This document shows, piece by piece, positions 33,075-43,140 of a stretch of DNA of 64,000 bases (position 1 is the stretch's first letter; every line of letters starts with the position of its first letter). Both the position numbers and the translations under genes were made by a program. The stretch spans positions 2,058,012-2,122,011 of the forward strand of contig CM055728.1 of the NCBI GenBank assembly GCA_029465975.1. Reading direction: 5' to 3'. The notes under the pieces were generated by a model that saw only the letters and a program-made list of their open reading frames with translations, made no database searches and had not been told where the DNA came from. The stretch is from Dallia pectoralis (lineage: Eukaryota; Chordata; Actinopteri; Esociformes; Umbridae).

Positions 33075-33361
33075 CCCGCCCACACGCTAGAAAGGGGCCA
33101 AAAGTTTTGGTCGTTTAAAAAAAACTTGTAATCGGAAAAAGAAGTGAAACTGAAAAATAATGGTTTGACTGAAATTTTTTGGGGACTGGATCAAAACATC
33201 CATTTATTACGTTCAGATATTTTTTCTTATGTTAAAAATGTATCTTTTTTCAAACAATAATTTTTTATTCGTTTACCATATTTTTTTACATTTGAAAATA
33301 TATTTTTCAGCCAAGATTTTTTTTTTACGGCCAATACATTTGGCCCCAATCTGGCTCCATA
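33075..33361 (-). repeat. Right terminal inverted repeat of element A
   Basis: Inverted copy of 18774-19070. It shares TCTGAACGTAATAA, CAGTTTCACTTCTTTTT and CGACCAAAACTTTTGGCCCC in reverse complement. Divergence is roughly 10-20% by eye. Confidence 0.8.
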
Positions 33362-33367
33362 GAACTA

Positions 33368-34416
33368 CTGGATTAAAACACATTTAGTTTTTTTTAAGTA
33401 TTTTTCATTATTAATTTATGAGTGGCTTGTGTAGCATTCCCGGCTGAAGAGATGCTGGGTACTCTCAGGGACTGATGTTCAAAAATAATTTTATTTCCAA
33501 AAACACGAGAGCTAAATGGAAGTAAATAAACAAATATTAGACTCTCACTGTAAATCATACATCCATAGCAAATATATGAGAACACACACATACAATCCAA
33601 TTGTCTAGCAAATAGTGTGACAATTCAAGTTCTAGTGTGCAGAATAATGTAATAACCTTGCCTTATTGTTTTAATTACATCAATCTCCTATTAAAGTGTT
33701 AAATTGACTAAATGACACGGCTATGAATTACTTAGTATAGCTGACAATCTCAATTCAGAGAGAAAACACCTAAAATATATTAGATGACCACATAAAGACT
33801 TAATTTCCTGTAAACAATCTGTCAGACACTATTTACAATACACTGTGTTTTGCATGTAACAGTAACAATCAATCACACACACTCTAGTAACATCAGTGAA
33901 ACACGTGCACAAGTAATGCTAACGACCCATTAACAGCTTCAAAGGAGAACTAAACAAACACTTTAGTCTCAAAATGTAGCATACAACACAAAAGGAAAAC
34001 GGTACCTTGTGCCCTTTATCAGCCAGGAGCTAAGAGGTAGAATTAAACCATTTTTAAATCTATATTTTTACACTTCGTTTAACAGTTAGGGGAACTCATC
34101 TCACTTCTCTGGAAGCTCTTACCAGAATGACGCGCCACATAGCGCGTGCGCACACATACACACAGCGCGTGCGCCAACATACACACAGCGCATGTCACTG
34201 CACTTCCTTACACAGACTTCAAAATAAATGCATGCGTGGTAAGTGACAGACGCTCTTGTAAAACAAAATAAATATACAATGTCAGCATTTTGTATTCAGC
34301 TGAAAAACATTAATAAACCATAAACCAAAGCATAAACAAATAAATAGTTTTTTAGCTTAGGTTTAATTAGAGTCCTTTTGTGTGAAAAACGAAGTAATCC
34401 ATGAACACACCGCCCT
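33368..34416. other. AT-rich flank of the BEL/Pao copy
   Basis: No gene. A GCGCGTGCGCAMACATACAC microsatellite-like repeat lies at 34139-34192. I looked for an LTR matching the other side of the Pao copy (37663 onward) and saw none. Confidence 0.4.
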
Positions 34417-35301
34417 CTATGGCTGGAGGTAGAAGTGTCGGCCCATTTCAGAGAGAGGGAGATTTAATGGTCCTTTACACTCCCACCAAATCATGAGTGA
34501 TTTGTATAACGTCAAGGAGTATAAATCACGAATGATTTTCAAATAAAAATAAACCTTCAACTCAGAAACGGACGTAAAATAATAGCCTTGTGATCTGATC
34601 TCATTTACTGTGAGGCCCTTTTCTTGGTGCTTGACATTCTCATGACGTTGAGAGATGATCATCTTTGTTATGTGGTGATCTTTAAGAATGGCAACTGGGT
34701 GTTTGACTGGACTAGGTAGGAGCGCACCGCAAAGCCTTCCTCCCACCTTGAGTTCTCCTTCTTGAACCAGGAAAGCATCAAGATGATGCAGCTTGCTGTG
34801 AGGTGACAGCTGGGCACCTTTTCTCACTAACTTGATATCCCCCGAGTAGGTCTTTCTTTGCAAGTCCTTAATGATGATGCGTTTAGCATCTTCCCGTTCA
34901 GCTACTGCACTGTGAATGCTAGACACATCTCCTTTGGCTCGGCGAATGAGGAGAGCCACACCTTGTTCAGCTCCAGAAAATGAAGACATCTTTGACAAGC
35001 GGTCTGAGAGGCTGACTTCTGTTGTTTCTGCACTCAGTGTCTGGCCATGTCTCACCTCAGGATCTCCATCCTTTCCTTCATCATGCACTTCTTTTGCATC
35101 ACCTCTCTCAATGACCTCTTCCATAAACCTCACATAGTGTTCCTTGTACTTTTCATCACTCAGCAATTTCCTTTTAGGGTGATTGAGCCTTACTATGGCA
35201 AGCTGCTTATTGTTAAGGAAGTCAGGTCTCTCTTTGGAGAGGAGAGGCATCTCGTAATGTCCGTTGTCGTTCTTCCTTATGCCTTGCTGCAGTTTGGTCA
35301 A
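34417..35301 (-). pseudogene. BEL/Pao RT start fused by deletion to pre-integrase region
   Basis: Starts NDNGHYEMPLLSKERPDF, then AIVRLNHPKRKLLSDEKY and FMEEVIERGDAKEV, the beginning of the Pao reverse transcriptase. Directly afterwards the reading jumps to AEQGVALLIRRAKGD and LKVGGRLCGALLPSPVKHPV, then ILKDHHITKMIISQRHENVK, which lies just before the integrase (H-H of the H2C2 finger). The catalytic YxDD region and RNase H are therefore deleted in frame or nearly so. The end (GRHFYLQP) is degenerate. Confidence 0.82.
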
Positions 35302-37114
35302 GAAGAGGATGTGACACAGTTGTATTATCTTCCCCAGCGTCTATGAAGTCAGACTCCAATACCTTGATCACATGTGCTGGAGTCACTGGGGGAAGCTCTT
35401 TAGTGCTGACTCTATGACAGATGGTGTTGAAGCTTTGTGATTCATGGCGTGAAGACAAGCGACCAACAATGCTCCATCCAAGGTCTGTATGGACTGCATA
35501 AGGTTCATCATCTCCTCCTAATATCACCTGTTTTGGTGCCAAAGCCTTTGGACAGCTGTAGCCTATCAGGAGTCCAACCTCACAATCCTGCAGAGGTGGA
35601 ATTGTGTCCACTATTGTAGAGAGATGCTTCCAGTGTCGTGCTGTGTCACAGGTAGGGATGTGAGTACGGTTCACTGGAATGGAGTCCTTAGTATAGGCAG
35701 GGGGCAGGTTGAGGACAACGGGGGAGCTGTAGCCTCGTACTCTGAGACCTGACACATTTTCACTCGGCATGACAACATCCTTTGCCATCATAGTTGTCAA
35801 CTTCAGTCTCACAGGAAAGGAGTCAGCTTGTAGCTTGTTGCTCAGGTCTCGATCGACAAACACAGTATCACTCTGGGTGTCAAGCAGAGCATAAACAAGT
35901 TTTTCAGAGCCTGCATTACTCTCGGTTGATACCCACACTGGCACGTTCATTGAAGTATTGGTGGATGGCTCACCATTCTCTACTTTGTGAGACGTAATAG
36001 CAGTTGTCTCTGTGTAACCCTGGTTGGAGACTAAAGCAGAGTTGACTTTCCTTCTGTAGTTTTCATCATGTAGGCACGTTGGATGTCTACCTGTACAGGT
36101 GTCACAGGATAGGCGGTGACGGCAGTCTTTTGCGTTGTGGCCTAGTTTCATGCAACCGTAGCAGAACTTGTTTTCCCTCACATATTTCCGTTTCTCTTCT
36201 AATGATTTTGCCACAAATTCAGTACAATTCTGGATCATATGCTTGCTGTCGTTGCAGAAGAGACACATTTTAAAAATTCCTGTAGTTGGCTTTTGTTTGT
36301 TTTCATCATTTTGTTTGTTTTCCGTAGCTGTTTGGATGTGAAAGACATTAGCTCTGTTCCTACTACTGTCCTTAAGGTTCCATTTTTCCAAAGTGGGGTC
36401 AAAAGCACGAAGAGCGCTGAAGGAGGTGACTGGATTACAAGCAATCTCTGCTTCCATTGACATGAAGGTCACAAAATCTACAAGCTTTGGAAAGTCATTA
36501 GTCTCAATCAGTGTCCGCGTGACCTGACGGTTCCACCGTGCTGCTGCCCAATCTGGTAGTTTGAGTACCAGTTTCTGATTTTCATCACAATCATTTAAGA
36601 TTTCAAGCCCTTTGACATGAGGCATAGCTTGATGACATGCATTCAAAAAGTCAGAAAAATCTCTGAAACCTTCAGCATCTTTAGGCTCAATCTTAGGCCA
36701 TTTGGCCAGTTTTTCTCTAAATGCCTTCTGTACAACAAATGGCTGCCCATACCGTTGGTTCAGCTTGTTCCATGCGTCATTATATGCCTCATCATCATTC
36801 CTGTAGGAGATGCCATCAAGAGACCTACGAGCTGGCCCACCAACATACCTTTTTAAATAGTGCAGCTTGTCAGCAGAAGAAATGGCCTTTCCATCAATGA
36901 GCGACACAAATGCAGCCTTCCACTCAATGAACTGGATAGGATCACCATTGAACACAGGTGGTTCTGTTGTAGGCAGCCTGCTCAGGGCTATGCTATCTTG
37001 GACAGCTTGAGCGAGATAAGATATATCAGATTTCGAAGGTGAGGATGTTGCTGTGATGTTGGTAGGACGCGTTGCTGTGATATTGGTAGGACGTTCGATG
37101 GGAAGTGGAACCAC
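35222..37114 (-). pseudogene. BEL/Pao Gag (DUF1759), zinc knuckles and aspartic protease
   Basis: 630 codons. Residues about 50-240 are the Pao Gag domain (PPVFNGDPIQFIEWKAAF, then LKRYVGGPARRSL). Residues 284-297 (CLFCNDSKHMIQNC) and 318-331 (CYGCMKLGHNAKDC) are zinc knuckles, with a third cysteine-rich cluster near 337-347. The protease signature is YALLDTQSDTVFVDRDL at about 408-424, where DTQS replaces the usual DTGS or DSGA form. Residues 430-590 are the DUF1758-like remainder. The last ~40 residues are out of frame: the true continuation is in the next ORF. Confidence 0.88.
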
Positions 37115-37128
37115 ATGCTGCTCCGTTG

Positions 37129-37662
37129 TTATGCCTCCGGCTGTTCCCCTGTATTCGTGTCTGAAAAATGAATGCTGGCTTCCTGTGACATTTCTTGATC
37201 ATAGGCCTGAAGTCTGGCTCTAGCTGATTTTAGATCCTTCTCTGCCTTTAGGTTTTCCAATTCACACTTTCGAGCTTCAATTTCTTGTATAATTGAGTAC
37301 TCGGCTTCTTTGGCTGCTAATTCAGCTGCTGCCTCTGCCCGCTTGGCTGCAATGGACATCACTATAGACCTTGATGATGTGGGGCGTGATACTGTGGATC
37401 CGTAGACAGAGCAAGCATAATCGTGATGGAGTAACTCACGAAGGCTGTGTTTTACATTGTCTCGGTCAAAGTCCTCAAGGCATGACATTCTGTCAAAAAT
37501 GATCTTGGAAATATCTTTCGTCACAGCTTCACAAGTATCAATTCTGCGTCTGGTGTCACTTGATGGAGCGATGTAGTCTCTAATTTCTAGGTAGACATGC
37601 ATAACATCATCTCTTCCCCTCTCAAGTGCATTAATAAGTGCTACCAGAGGTGAGCATAACAA
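37129..37662 (-). pseudogene. BEL/Pao Gag N-terminal part
   Basis: 178 codons including the stop. After an N-terminal helical region (LINALERGRDDVMHVYLEI) comes an alanine/glutamate-rich coiled coil, AAKRAEAAAELAAKEAEYS and then ENLKAEKDLKSARARLQAYD. This matches the start of fish Pao polyproteins. The frame ends in TAA right after EQPEA, and the downstream domain continues in another frame (GITTEQHVV before 37114), so a single-base frameshift is likely. Confidence 0.72.
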
Positions 37663-38440
37663 CGCAGCAGCATTGCTCAGAGTTCCTGGTTTAGTCCTCT
37701 GTACCTCAAGTTATGCATCTTTTTGCGTTGGAATTGGATACAAATGCTTTACAAATAGCAGATCTGCTAAAGGATCAGTCTCACATTCTAAGCTGTAGTG
37801 CAGAGGAAGCCAGGCACAGACCATTTAAAAAGGTTTATTGAAAGTTTGTTTGAAATCAGAACAAACTTTAAAAGGCCACAAAAACTAGACAGTGTAAGAA
37901 TGAGGATGGGGAAGTAATTTGTTTCTGCTGAGCAGATCACTGGATGAAATCTTTCATCTCTAAAAACCTATACACCTCCAGAGCACTGAGGTGGGCAGTA
38001 AAGATTGAGGCTGGTCTCACCATGGAAACAGAAAGCTCTCCCTTATGGAAGAAGGCTGAGGTCTATCAAGTCCTTACCAAACTGACCTCGGCTCATTCCC
38101 CACATTCACATAGAACTCTCACTGGGCAATTGCAATTGACATATTTTTGTAATTTGCAGTCTGTTAGTATTTTATTATTGATTGTGCTGGTTGTTCCACT
38201 GGCGGGCCAGAAGAGAGTCCTTGTTTGTTGTAAACATATTTGATTTAGTCTCTGGCTTTTAATTCATAAAATTGGATGATGCTAATAATGCTAATTCCAA
38301 GTTGAGACAGAGGCGAATAATGGCTTGTTGGGGAAATGACTCAATTGGCCTTCAAGTACACACTCCGGTTAACTGGATGAAATTCGTGAGTTTTTCTTGG
38401 CCAAGGCCCATTGAGTAATATTAAACTAGGTCGAATAATT
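37663..38440. other. Unassigned flank between Pao and hAT E
   Basis: The first ~100 bp may be the Pao 5' leader. No gene recognised on either strand. A short open frame (37944-38243) shows no family features. Confidence 0.4.
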
Positions 38441-38613
38441 ATCTAGGTCAGCGGTTTTCAATAGGTGAGGCGCGCCTCCCTTGGGGGGCGCCAAAGAGCC
38501 ACAGGGGAGGCGTGACATGTGAAGAAAAAATAAAAACAAACCATACCATAGCTACTCGCGTCGCAGTATACTGGGTAAAAGCTACCCAGGGTGGACTGAT
38601 TGACAAGTAGCAA

Positions 38614-39574
38614 TTGACCCCTTCGCTAAGCCACGCCCGAAAGCCGCAACAGGCCAATCGTGGTTTAGCAACCGTAACTAGGCGCAGGAGGTCTGTCAAG
38701 CTTTCGAGCAAGGGAAACATGCCAACGCGTTGTGCTTATGGATTGTGTAAATCTGATACCCGATATCCTAAAAGTTTGGACGGGGAGGTGGAATTTTTTA
38801 CTTTCCCAAAACCTAAAACCCAAGGGGAGAAATGCCGGGTGTGGACGGAGGCTCACTGACATACTTTAAAATACTCGTGAGTACCCCAATCCGATCGCGG
38901 CTCTCCCGGTATTAGGTCTAAGGATCGAACATCAGGGGGCTTGCCGGAGATCTCAAAGGAAAAGGTTGGTATGCGAACTTAATCAGTTCATTAACAGTAG
39001 TCATCATGTGCTCACTATAGGTACACTTTATTTAAGCAGCGAGATTGTAAACAGTTCAGATATCCACAGGAGACTCAGGGTTAAATGAACATTTTGTATT
39101 GCACTTCACATACAGTAGCATACAGGCAAGTGCTCAAACAACAACCAAACTTACTGCCATCGGGCGCGAGCCTTTCCGGTAACGCCCCCTTTGCATACGT
39201 AACAGAATGCCCTTAAAGCCATAGTCACATTTACAGGTGCACACTGCACATTATATGACAGAGATGTATTACAGAACACACATGCTCTCATGCTTTATAC
39301 TTTATATTGGTCTCCACATACAGTTTTTATTTGCTTTAGCGACAACTACCGATGATATGTAAGCAGTAGCCTGGCGCGCTAAAAATATAAGCGGTAGAAT
39401 GTTAGCAAAGTGGTCAAGCAAATGGCTTATTCCACAAGATGTGTGGATAAGCTGCTTGATTTACAATTATTAGATTATATTCACTTACCCTGTTGTGCAA
39501 GAACGTAGCTGTTCCTCAATTTGTGTGTTTCCAACTTGAATGGTAAAGGAGGGCGTGGCTTAGCGAAGGGTCAA
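38614..39574 (+). mobile_element. TIR element carrying a THAP exon, inside hAT E
   Basis: The inverted ends are TTGACCCCTTCGCTAAGCCA at 38614 and TGGCTTAGCGAAGGGTCAA ending at 39574, matching over about 24 bp with one C indel. The left end is followed by a THAP-domain ORF. THAP domains at the N-terminus are typical of P-element-type transposases, so a P-like origin is plausible but not shown. No clear target duplication. Confidence 0.6.
38719..38859 (+). CDS. THAP-domain exon, truncated
   Basis: 46 codons from the ATG at 38719 read MPTRCAYGLCKSDTRYP, then VEFFTFPKPKTQGEKCRVW, with a stop soon after (TEAH). It has the first half of a THAP zinc finger: C-x4-C near the start, an F-x-F-P motif and the constant W. 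The second metal pair (C-x2-H) and the AVPTIF box are absent. In THAP genes an intron falls near here, so this may be a first exon that has lost its donor. DNA binding by this piece alone is unlikely. Confidence 0.65.
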   Translation: MPTRCAYGLCKSDTRYPKSLDGEVEFFTFPKPKTQGEKCRVWTEAH

Positions 39575-39771
39575 TTTTTCTCAAGTTCAAAAATCCTCCC
39601 ATGTTAATCTACTATGATTGGTCAGATCGCACTGATAACAGTAATTCAGGCTAACCTAATCCGGAAGTTTGTTATCGGCTTGTTGTTCTACGTTGTCATA
39701 GCGATCATTTGAAAGGTTTTCGGGAAAGTTGTGAATTCATACAACATTCATAACTCTGCAGCTGTAATAAA

Positions 39772-39878
39772 ATGCATCGTTTCCTTGTCCCAAGTCAACA
39801 GAAGTCAACATTAAGGGAGGAGACAGGACCCAGCAAAGAACGTAGGAAATATGATCCTGAATACTTAAAGTTAAAATG
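39772..39878 (+). pseudogene. hAT (ZBED5/SCAND3-like) transposase N-terminus, interrupted
   Basis: The frame from the ATG at 39772 reads MHRFLVPSQQKS, then EETGPSKERRKYDPEYLKL and stops. The R-R-K-Y-x-x-E-Y-L-K block is the start of ZBED5/SCAND3-like transposases, which continue G-F. Here the MITE begins at exactly that place and introduces the stop. The rest of the transposase is missing from the element. Confidence 0.6.
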
Positions 39879-40139
39879 AAAATTCTGTCATCATATACTC
39901 ACCCTCAAGTGGCTTCAAACTTGCATGAATTTCTTTCTTCTGCTGATCACAAAGCAAGATATCCATAGTATATATTTTTTTCTTACCATGGAAGTCAATG
40001 GGACAAGTTAACTGTCTTGTTACCGACATTCTTCAAAATATCTTCCTTTGTGTTCAGCAAAAGAAAGAAATTCATACAGGTTTGAAACAACTTGAGGGTA
40101 AGTAGCCTATGACAGCATTTTCATTTTAAAGTGAACTAT
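39876..40139. mobile_element. Palindromic MITE
   Basis: The left arm AAAATGAAAATTCTGTCATC, ACTCACCCTCAAGT and ATGAATTTCTTTCTTCTGCT is mirrored on the right by GCAAAAGAAAGAAATTCAT, ACTTGAGGGTAAGT and ATGACAGCATTTTCATTTT. The centre holds TACCATGGAAGTCAATGGGA. This is a well-known type of foldback element in fish genomes. It has no coding capacity. Confidence 0.85.
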
Positions 40140-40494
40140 CCCTTTGAGGCACAGACACCCAAGTTTCACATTTGTAACATTCACATGTTAAGCATGTTTT
40201 GTTGACTTATGGTTAGGCCTACTGATGTTCTGTGATTTTTAAAAGTAGCCTCAATTAGGCCTGCATAAAGTTGGAAGTTATTTGCTGTTGCAAAGAATCA
40301 TTAATGAATTTCCATTGTATCAGTTGTTTTGAAACTCGTCATTGCCTGGAACACACAGAAGATGGCATTTACTGCAGAGGCGTGTGTGGGTTAGGGTAGG
40401 CGGACGGGATTTTGGGGAAGGGGGGGCTCGGCTATCCTTACCTACTCTAAGGGGAGGCTCACATTCACCGAATTTGAAAACCCCTGATCTAGGT

Positions 40495-41235
40495 CAAACT
40501 AACCCTTTAAGATCCCATTAACTCTGGTCAATCATAAAACAGTAGTTTTGCAACAATAATTCCATAAATGCAATATTACTTTAAATCTATTCAACTTTAA
40601 TATACCATATCAACTGCATTTGAAAAAGAAATCTCTCTGAACTTGTCCAGCACAACCCCAGATTAAGCAACATTGTATCCATAAAGATGTCCAGCACAAC
40701 CCCAGATTAAGCAACATCGCAGAATTGAATTATATAAATTATTGAATGAAAAAACTACAAAGCAGATGAAAATCTTGAGAAATGTACAACTTTATTGAAC
40801 TGTATATTTTTAACACATAGTAGAATGAACACAATCTTAGAACAGGTAAATACTCTGTGTGTATATGTATACTTTTCCAAACTTAAATTGTAACAACTAT
40901 GAGGACTCCATTAAAGTCATTTACATTTAGCAGTGACATGGAAGATAATGGCTGGCTAAAAGAAACAGAACAAGGTGACATCTTTGGATCAACATCTGAG
41001 TACTGTCATGCAATATTGCATATAACTTTGGTATTAGGCCAAAGCTAATGGCAGCCAATAGCAAAGCTGTTTCACAATACACTGTCAAGGGTGCATTCAT
41101 ATATAGCAGTTATTGATATATTTCACTAATCCAGTCAAAATGTAATCAAAAGTCAATTGTTCTTTTGCAGACAAAATATCTTAGCATTTACACCAAAGAG
41201 CAGTGACATACATATATAATGAACGTGGACAACTA
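40495..41235. other. Unassigned; 2-copy repeat and possible polyadenylation signal
   Basis: TCCAGCACAACCCCAGATTA is present twice (40647 and 40691). On the minus strand CAATAAAG at about 40791-40798 could be a polyadenylation signal for a minus-strand transcript, but no exon was found upstream. Otherwise nothing recognised. Confidence 0.35.
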
Positions 41236-41633
41236 AATCCATCTACATTACTATAGCTCTGTCAGCCAATCAGAATAATCCATTTACTTTACTATAGCTC
41301 TGTCAGCCAATCAGAATAATCCATTTACTTTACTATAGCTCTGTCAGCCAATCAGAATAATCCATCTACATTACTATAGCTCTGTCAGCCAATCAGAATA
41401 ATCCATTTACTTTACTATAGCTCTGTCAGCCAATCAGAATAATCCATCTACATTACTATAGCTCTGTCAGCCAATCAGAATAATCCATTTACTTTACTAT
41501 AGCTCTGTCAGCCAATCAGAATAATCCATTTACTTTACTATAGCTCTGTCAGCCAATCAGAATAATCCATTTACTTTACTATAGCTCTGTCAGCCAATCA
41601 GAATAATCCATTTACTTTACTATAGCTCTGTCA
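41236..41633. repeat. 41-bp minisatellite, about 9.7 copies
   Basis: Unit AATCCATTTACTTTACTATA then GCTCTGTCAGCCAATCAGAAT. Two variants alternate (CCATTTACTTTAC and CCATCTACATTAC). Every full copy carries CAGCCAATCAG, a canonical CCAAT box. Confidence 0.96.
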
Positions 41634-42020
41634 CATTGGTCATCATTCAAATTCAGTATGTTGAGCTAATGAGCTGAAGGACATTGATAAACGCCCGTTT
41701 CAAGAAAGTTACACATTGGTTAAATAAAACAGATTTATCAATTACTGCTCACAATTGCAATATATGTGGATAAGTGCTTGGTATAAATAATTTACTAAAC
41801 AGTATTGATAATGTGTTATAAATTATTTATCTAACTCTGAATAAAAACTTATTGTTTTTGGACAACACTTTATTGGCCAATGACTGTAATGACAGTAAAT
41901 ACTGTATGTTTTATGTTTCAATATTGTCAAACAAAAATGATCTGAAAGAATGTTTTAATTCTTTCTATTAAACCATTGTTTCTGTACCTATTCCATCTGA
42001 CAAGTCCTGGAAGGTTGTGT
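41634..42020. other. Unassigned AT-rich spacer
   Basis: No feature recognised. Confidence 0.35.
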
Positions 42021-42497
42021 GTCACTAGCCAGATGGGTGCACTCAACAGTCAGACATACAGACTACCTGTGGTATTTCAGTCACTAGCCAGATGGGTGTA
42101 GTCAACAGTCAGACATACAGACTACCTGTGGTATTTCAGTCACTAGCCAGATGGGCGTAGTCAACAGTCAGACATACAGACTACCTGTGGTATTTCAGTC
42201 ACTAGCCAGATGGGTGTAGTCAACAGTCAGACATACAGACTACCTGTGGTATTTCAGTCACTAGCCAGATGGGTGTAGTCAACAGTCAGACATACAGACT
42301 ACCTGTGGTATTTCAGTCACTAGCCAGATGGGTGTAGTCAACAGTCAGAGATACAGACTACCTGTGGTATTTCAGTCACTAGCCAGATGGGTGTAGTCAA
42401 CAGTCAGACATACAGACTACCTGTGGTATTTCAGTCACTAGCCAGATGGGTGTAGTCAACAGTCAGACATACAGACTACCTGTGGTATTTCAGTCAC
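42021..42497. repeat. 59-bp minisatellite, 8 copies
   Basis: Unit GTCACTAGCCAGATGGGTGT, AGTCAACAGTCAGACATACA, GACTACCTGTGGTATTTCA. Copies are almost identical. Confidence 0.96.
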
Positions 42498-42645
42498 CTA
42501 CAGTTAGGTCTGGAAATAATTGGACACTGACAGAAGTCTTGTCATTTTGGCTGTTTTCCAAAATAAATTCAAGTTAAAGTTAAAAACGAATATGGGCTTA
42601 AGGTGCAGTCAGCTTTAATTTGAAGGTATTCACATTCAAAATGGA
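42498..42645. mobile_element. Tc1/mariner-type terminal fragment
   Basis: TTAGGTCTGGAAATAATTGG, ACACTGACAGAAGTCTTGTC and ATTTTGGCTGTTTTCCAAAA, then GCAGTCAGCTTTAATTTGA, match the style of a widespread fish Tc1/mariner end. Only one end is visible. Confidence 0.55.
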
Positions 42646-42693
42646 TCCAAATGGTCTTTGAACCCAAGAATACTTCCAAAGTTGCAGCAAAAT

Positions 42694-43129
42694 AGCGTAA
42701 GGGCAACTATGTAATGGTATTGGACTGGACTTCACAAAGACCTGACCTCAATACTATAGAAAATGTGTAAGCAGAACTGAAAGCGCGTGAGAGAGCTAGT
42801 TGGCCTACAAACCTGACTCAGTTACACCAGTTCTGTCCAGAAGAATGGGCCGAAATTCCCCCAACATATTGTGGGAAGCTTGTGTAAGGCTACCGGAAAA
42901 ATATGACCCAAATGAAACAATTTAAGGCCAAAGTATGTTTGTGAAGAGAAAATTAAAAGCTGAAATAAGTAATTATCTGTACTATTACTCTGACATTTCA
43001 CATTCTTAAAATAAAATGGTGATCCTAACTGACCTAAGACTTATTTACTAGAGTTAAGAGTCAACAATTGTGGAAAACAGAGTTTAAATGTATTTTGCTA
43101 AGGTGTATGGAAACTTACGACTTCAAATT
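42694..43129 (+). mobile_element. Tc1-like transposon, 3' part of transposase plus right end
   Basis: The plus strand encodes the transposase C-terminus in decayed form: SQRPDLNTIENV, stop, AEL, then PTNLTQLHQF and EEWAEIPPTYCGKL, stop. It is followed by the Tc1 right terminal region (ATTCTTAAAATAAAATGGTG, ATCCTAACTGACCTAAGAC, and an end near TTACGACTTCAA). The third catalytic acid region (PDLNPIE) is recognisable. The 5' half is missing and stops interrupt it. Confidence 0.88.
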
Positions 43130-43140
43130 AACTTTTGGTG

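Larger units (their letters stand above)
18774..33361. mobile_element. 14.6-kb element A with ~0.3-kb terminal inverted repeats
   Basis: The left end TATGGAGCCAGATTGGGGCC at 18774 has its inverted counterpart ending at 33361. Similarity continues inward for about 300 bp with small indels (GGTAAACGAATAAAAAATT, CGACCAAAACTTTTGGCCCC). The flanks carry GAACTA at 18768-18773 and again at 33362-33367, a 6-bp target duplication. Inward of the TIRs, both arms also share the block at 19120-19380 (inverted at 31260-31475); the right arm has about 1.6 kb more between the two blocks. A transposase-like zinc-finger N-terminus lies at 19470-19690. A second TIR element occupies 19695-30363. Family not assigned; a 6-bp duplication excludes a typical hAT. 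Confidence 0.78.
34417..37662 (-). mobile_element. BEL/Pao LTR retrotransposon, decayed and internally deleted
   Basis: The minus-strand order is Gag-like coiled coil (37662-37129), Pao Gag domain with zinc knuckles and aspartic protease (37114-35300), the first part of the reverse transcriptase, then the region before integrase (to 34417). Most of RT, all of RNase H and the integrase core are missing. Two frameshifts (about 37130 and 35250-35300) break the polyprotein. No LTRs were found. It is a non-autonomous remnant. Confidence 0.88.
38449..40486 (+). mobile_element. hAT transposon E (ZBED5/SCAND3-like end type)
   Basis: The ends are CAGCGGTTTTCAA at 38449 and TTGAAAACCCCTG ending at 40486. 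A perfect 8-bp duplication, ATCTAGGT, lies at 38441-38448 and 40487-40494. The interior holds a smaller TIR element with a THAP exon (38614-39574), the N-terminus of a hAT transposase (39772) and a palindromic MITE (39876-40139). Confidence 0.92.
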
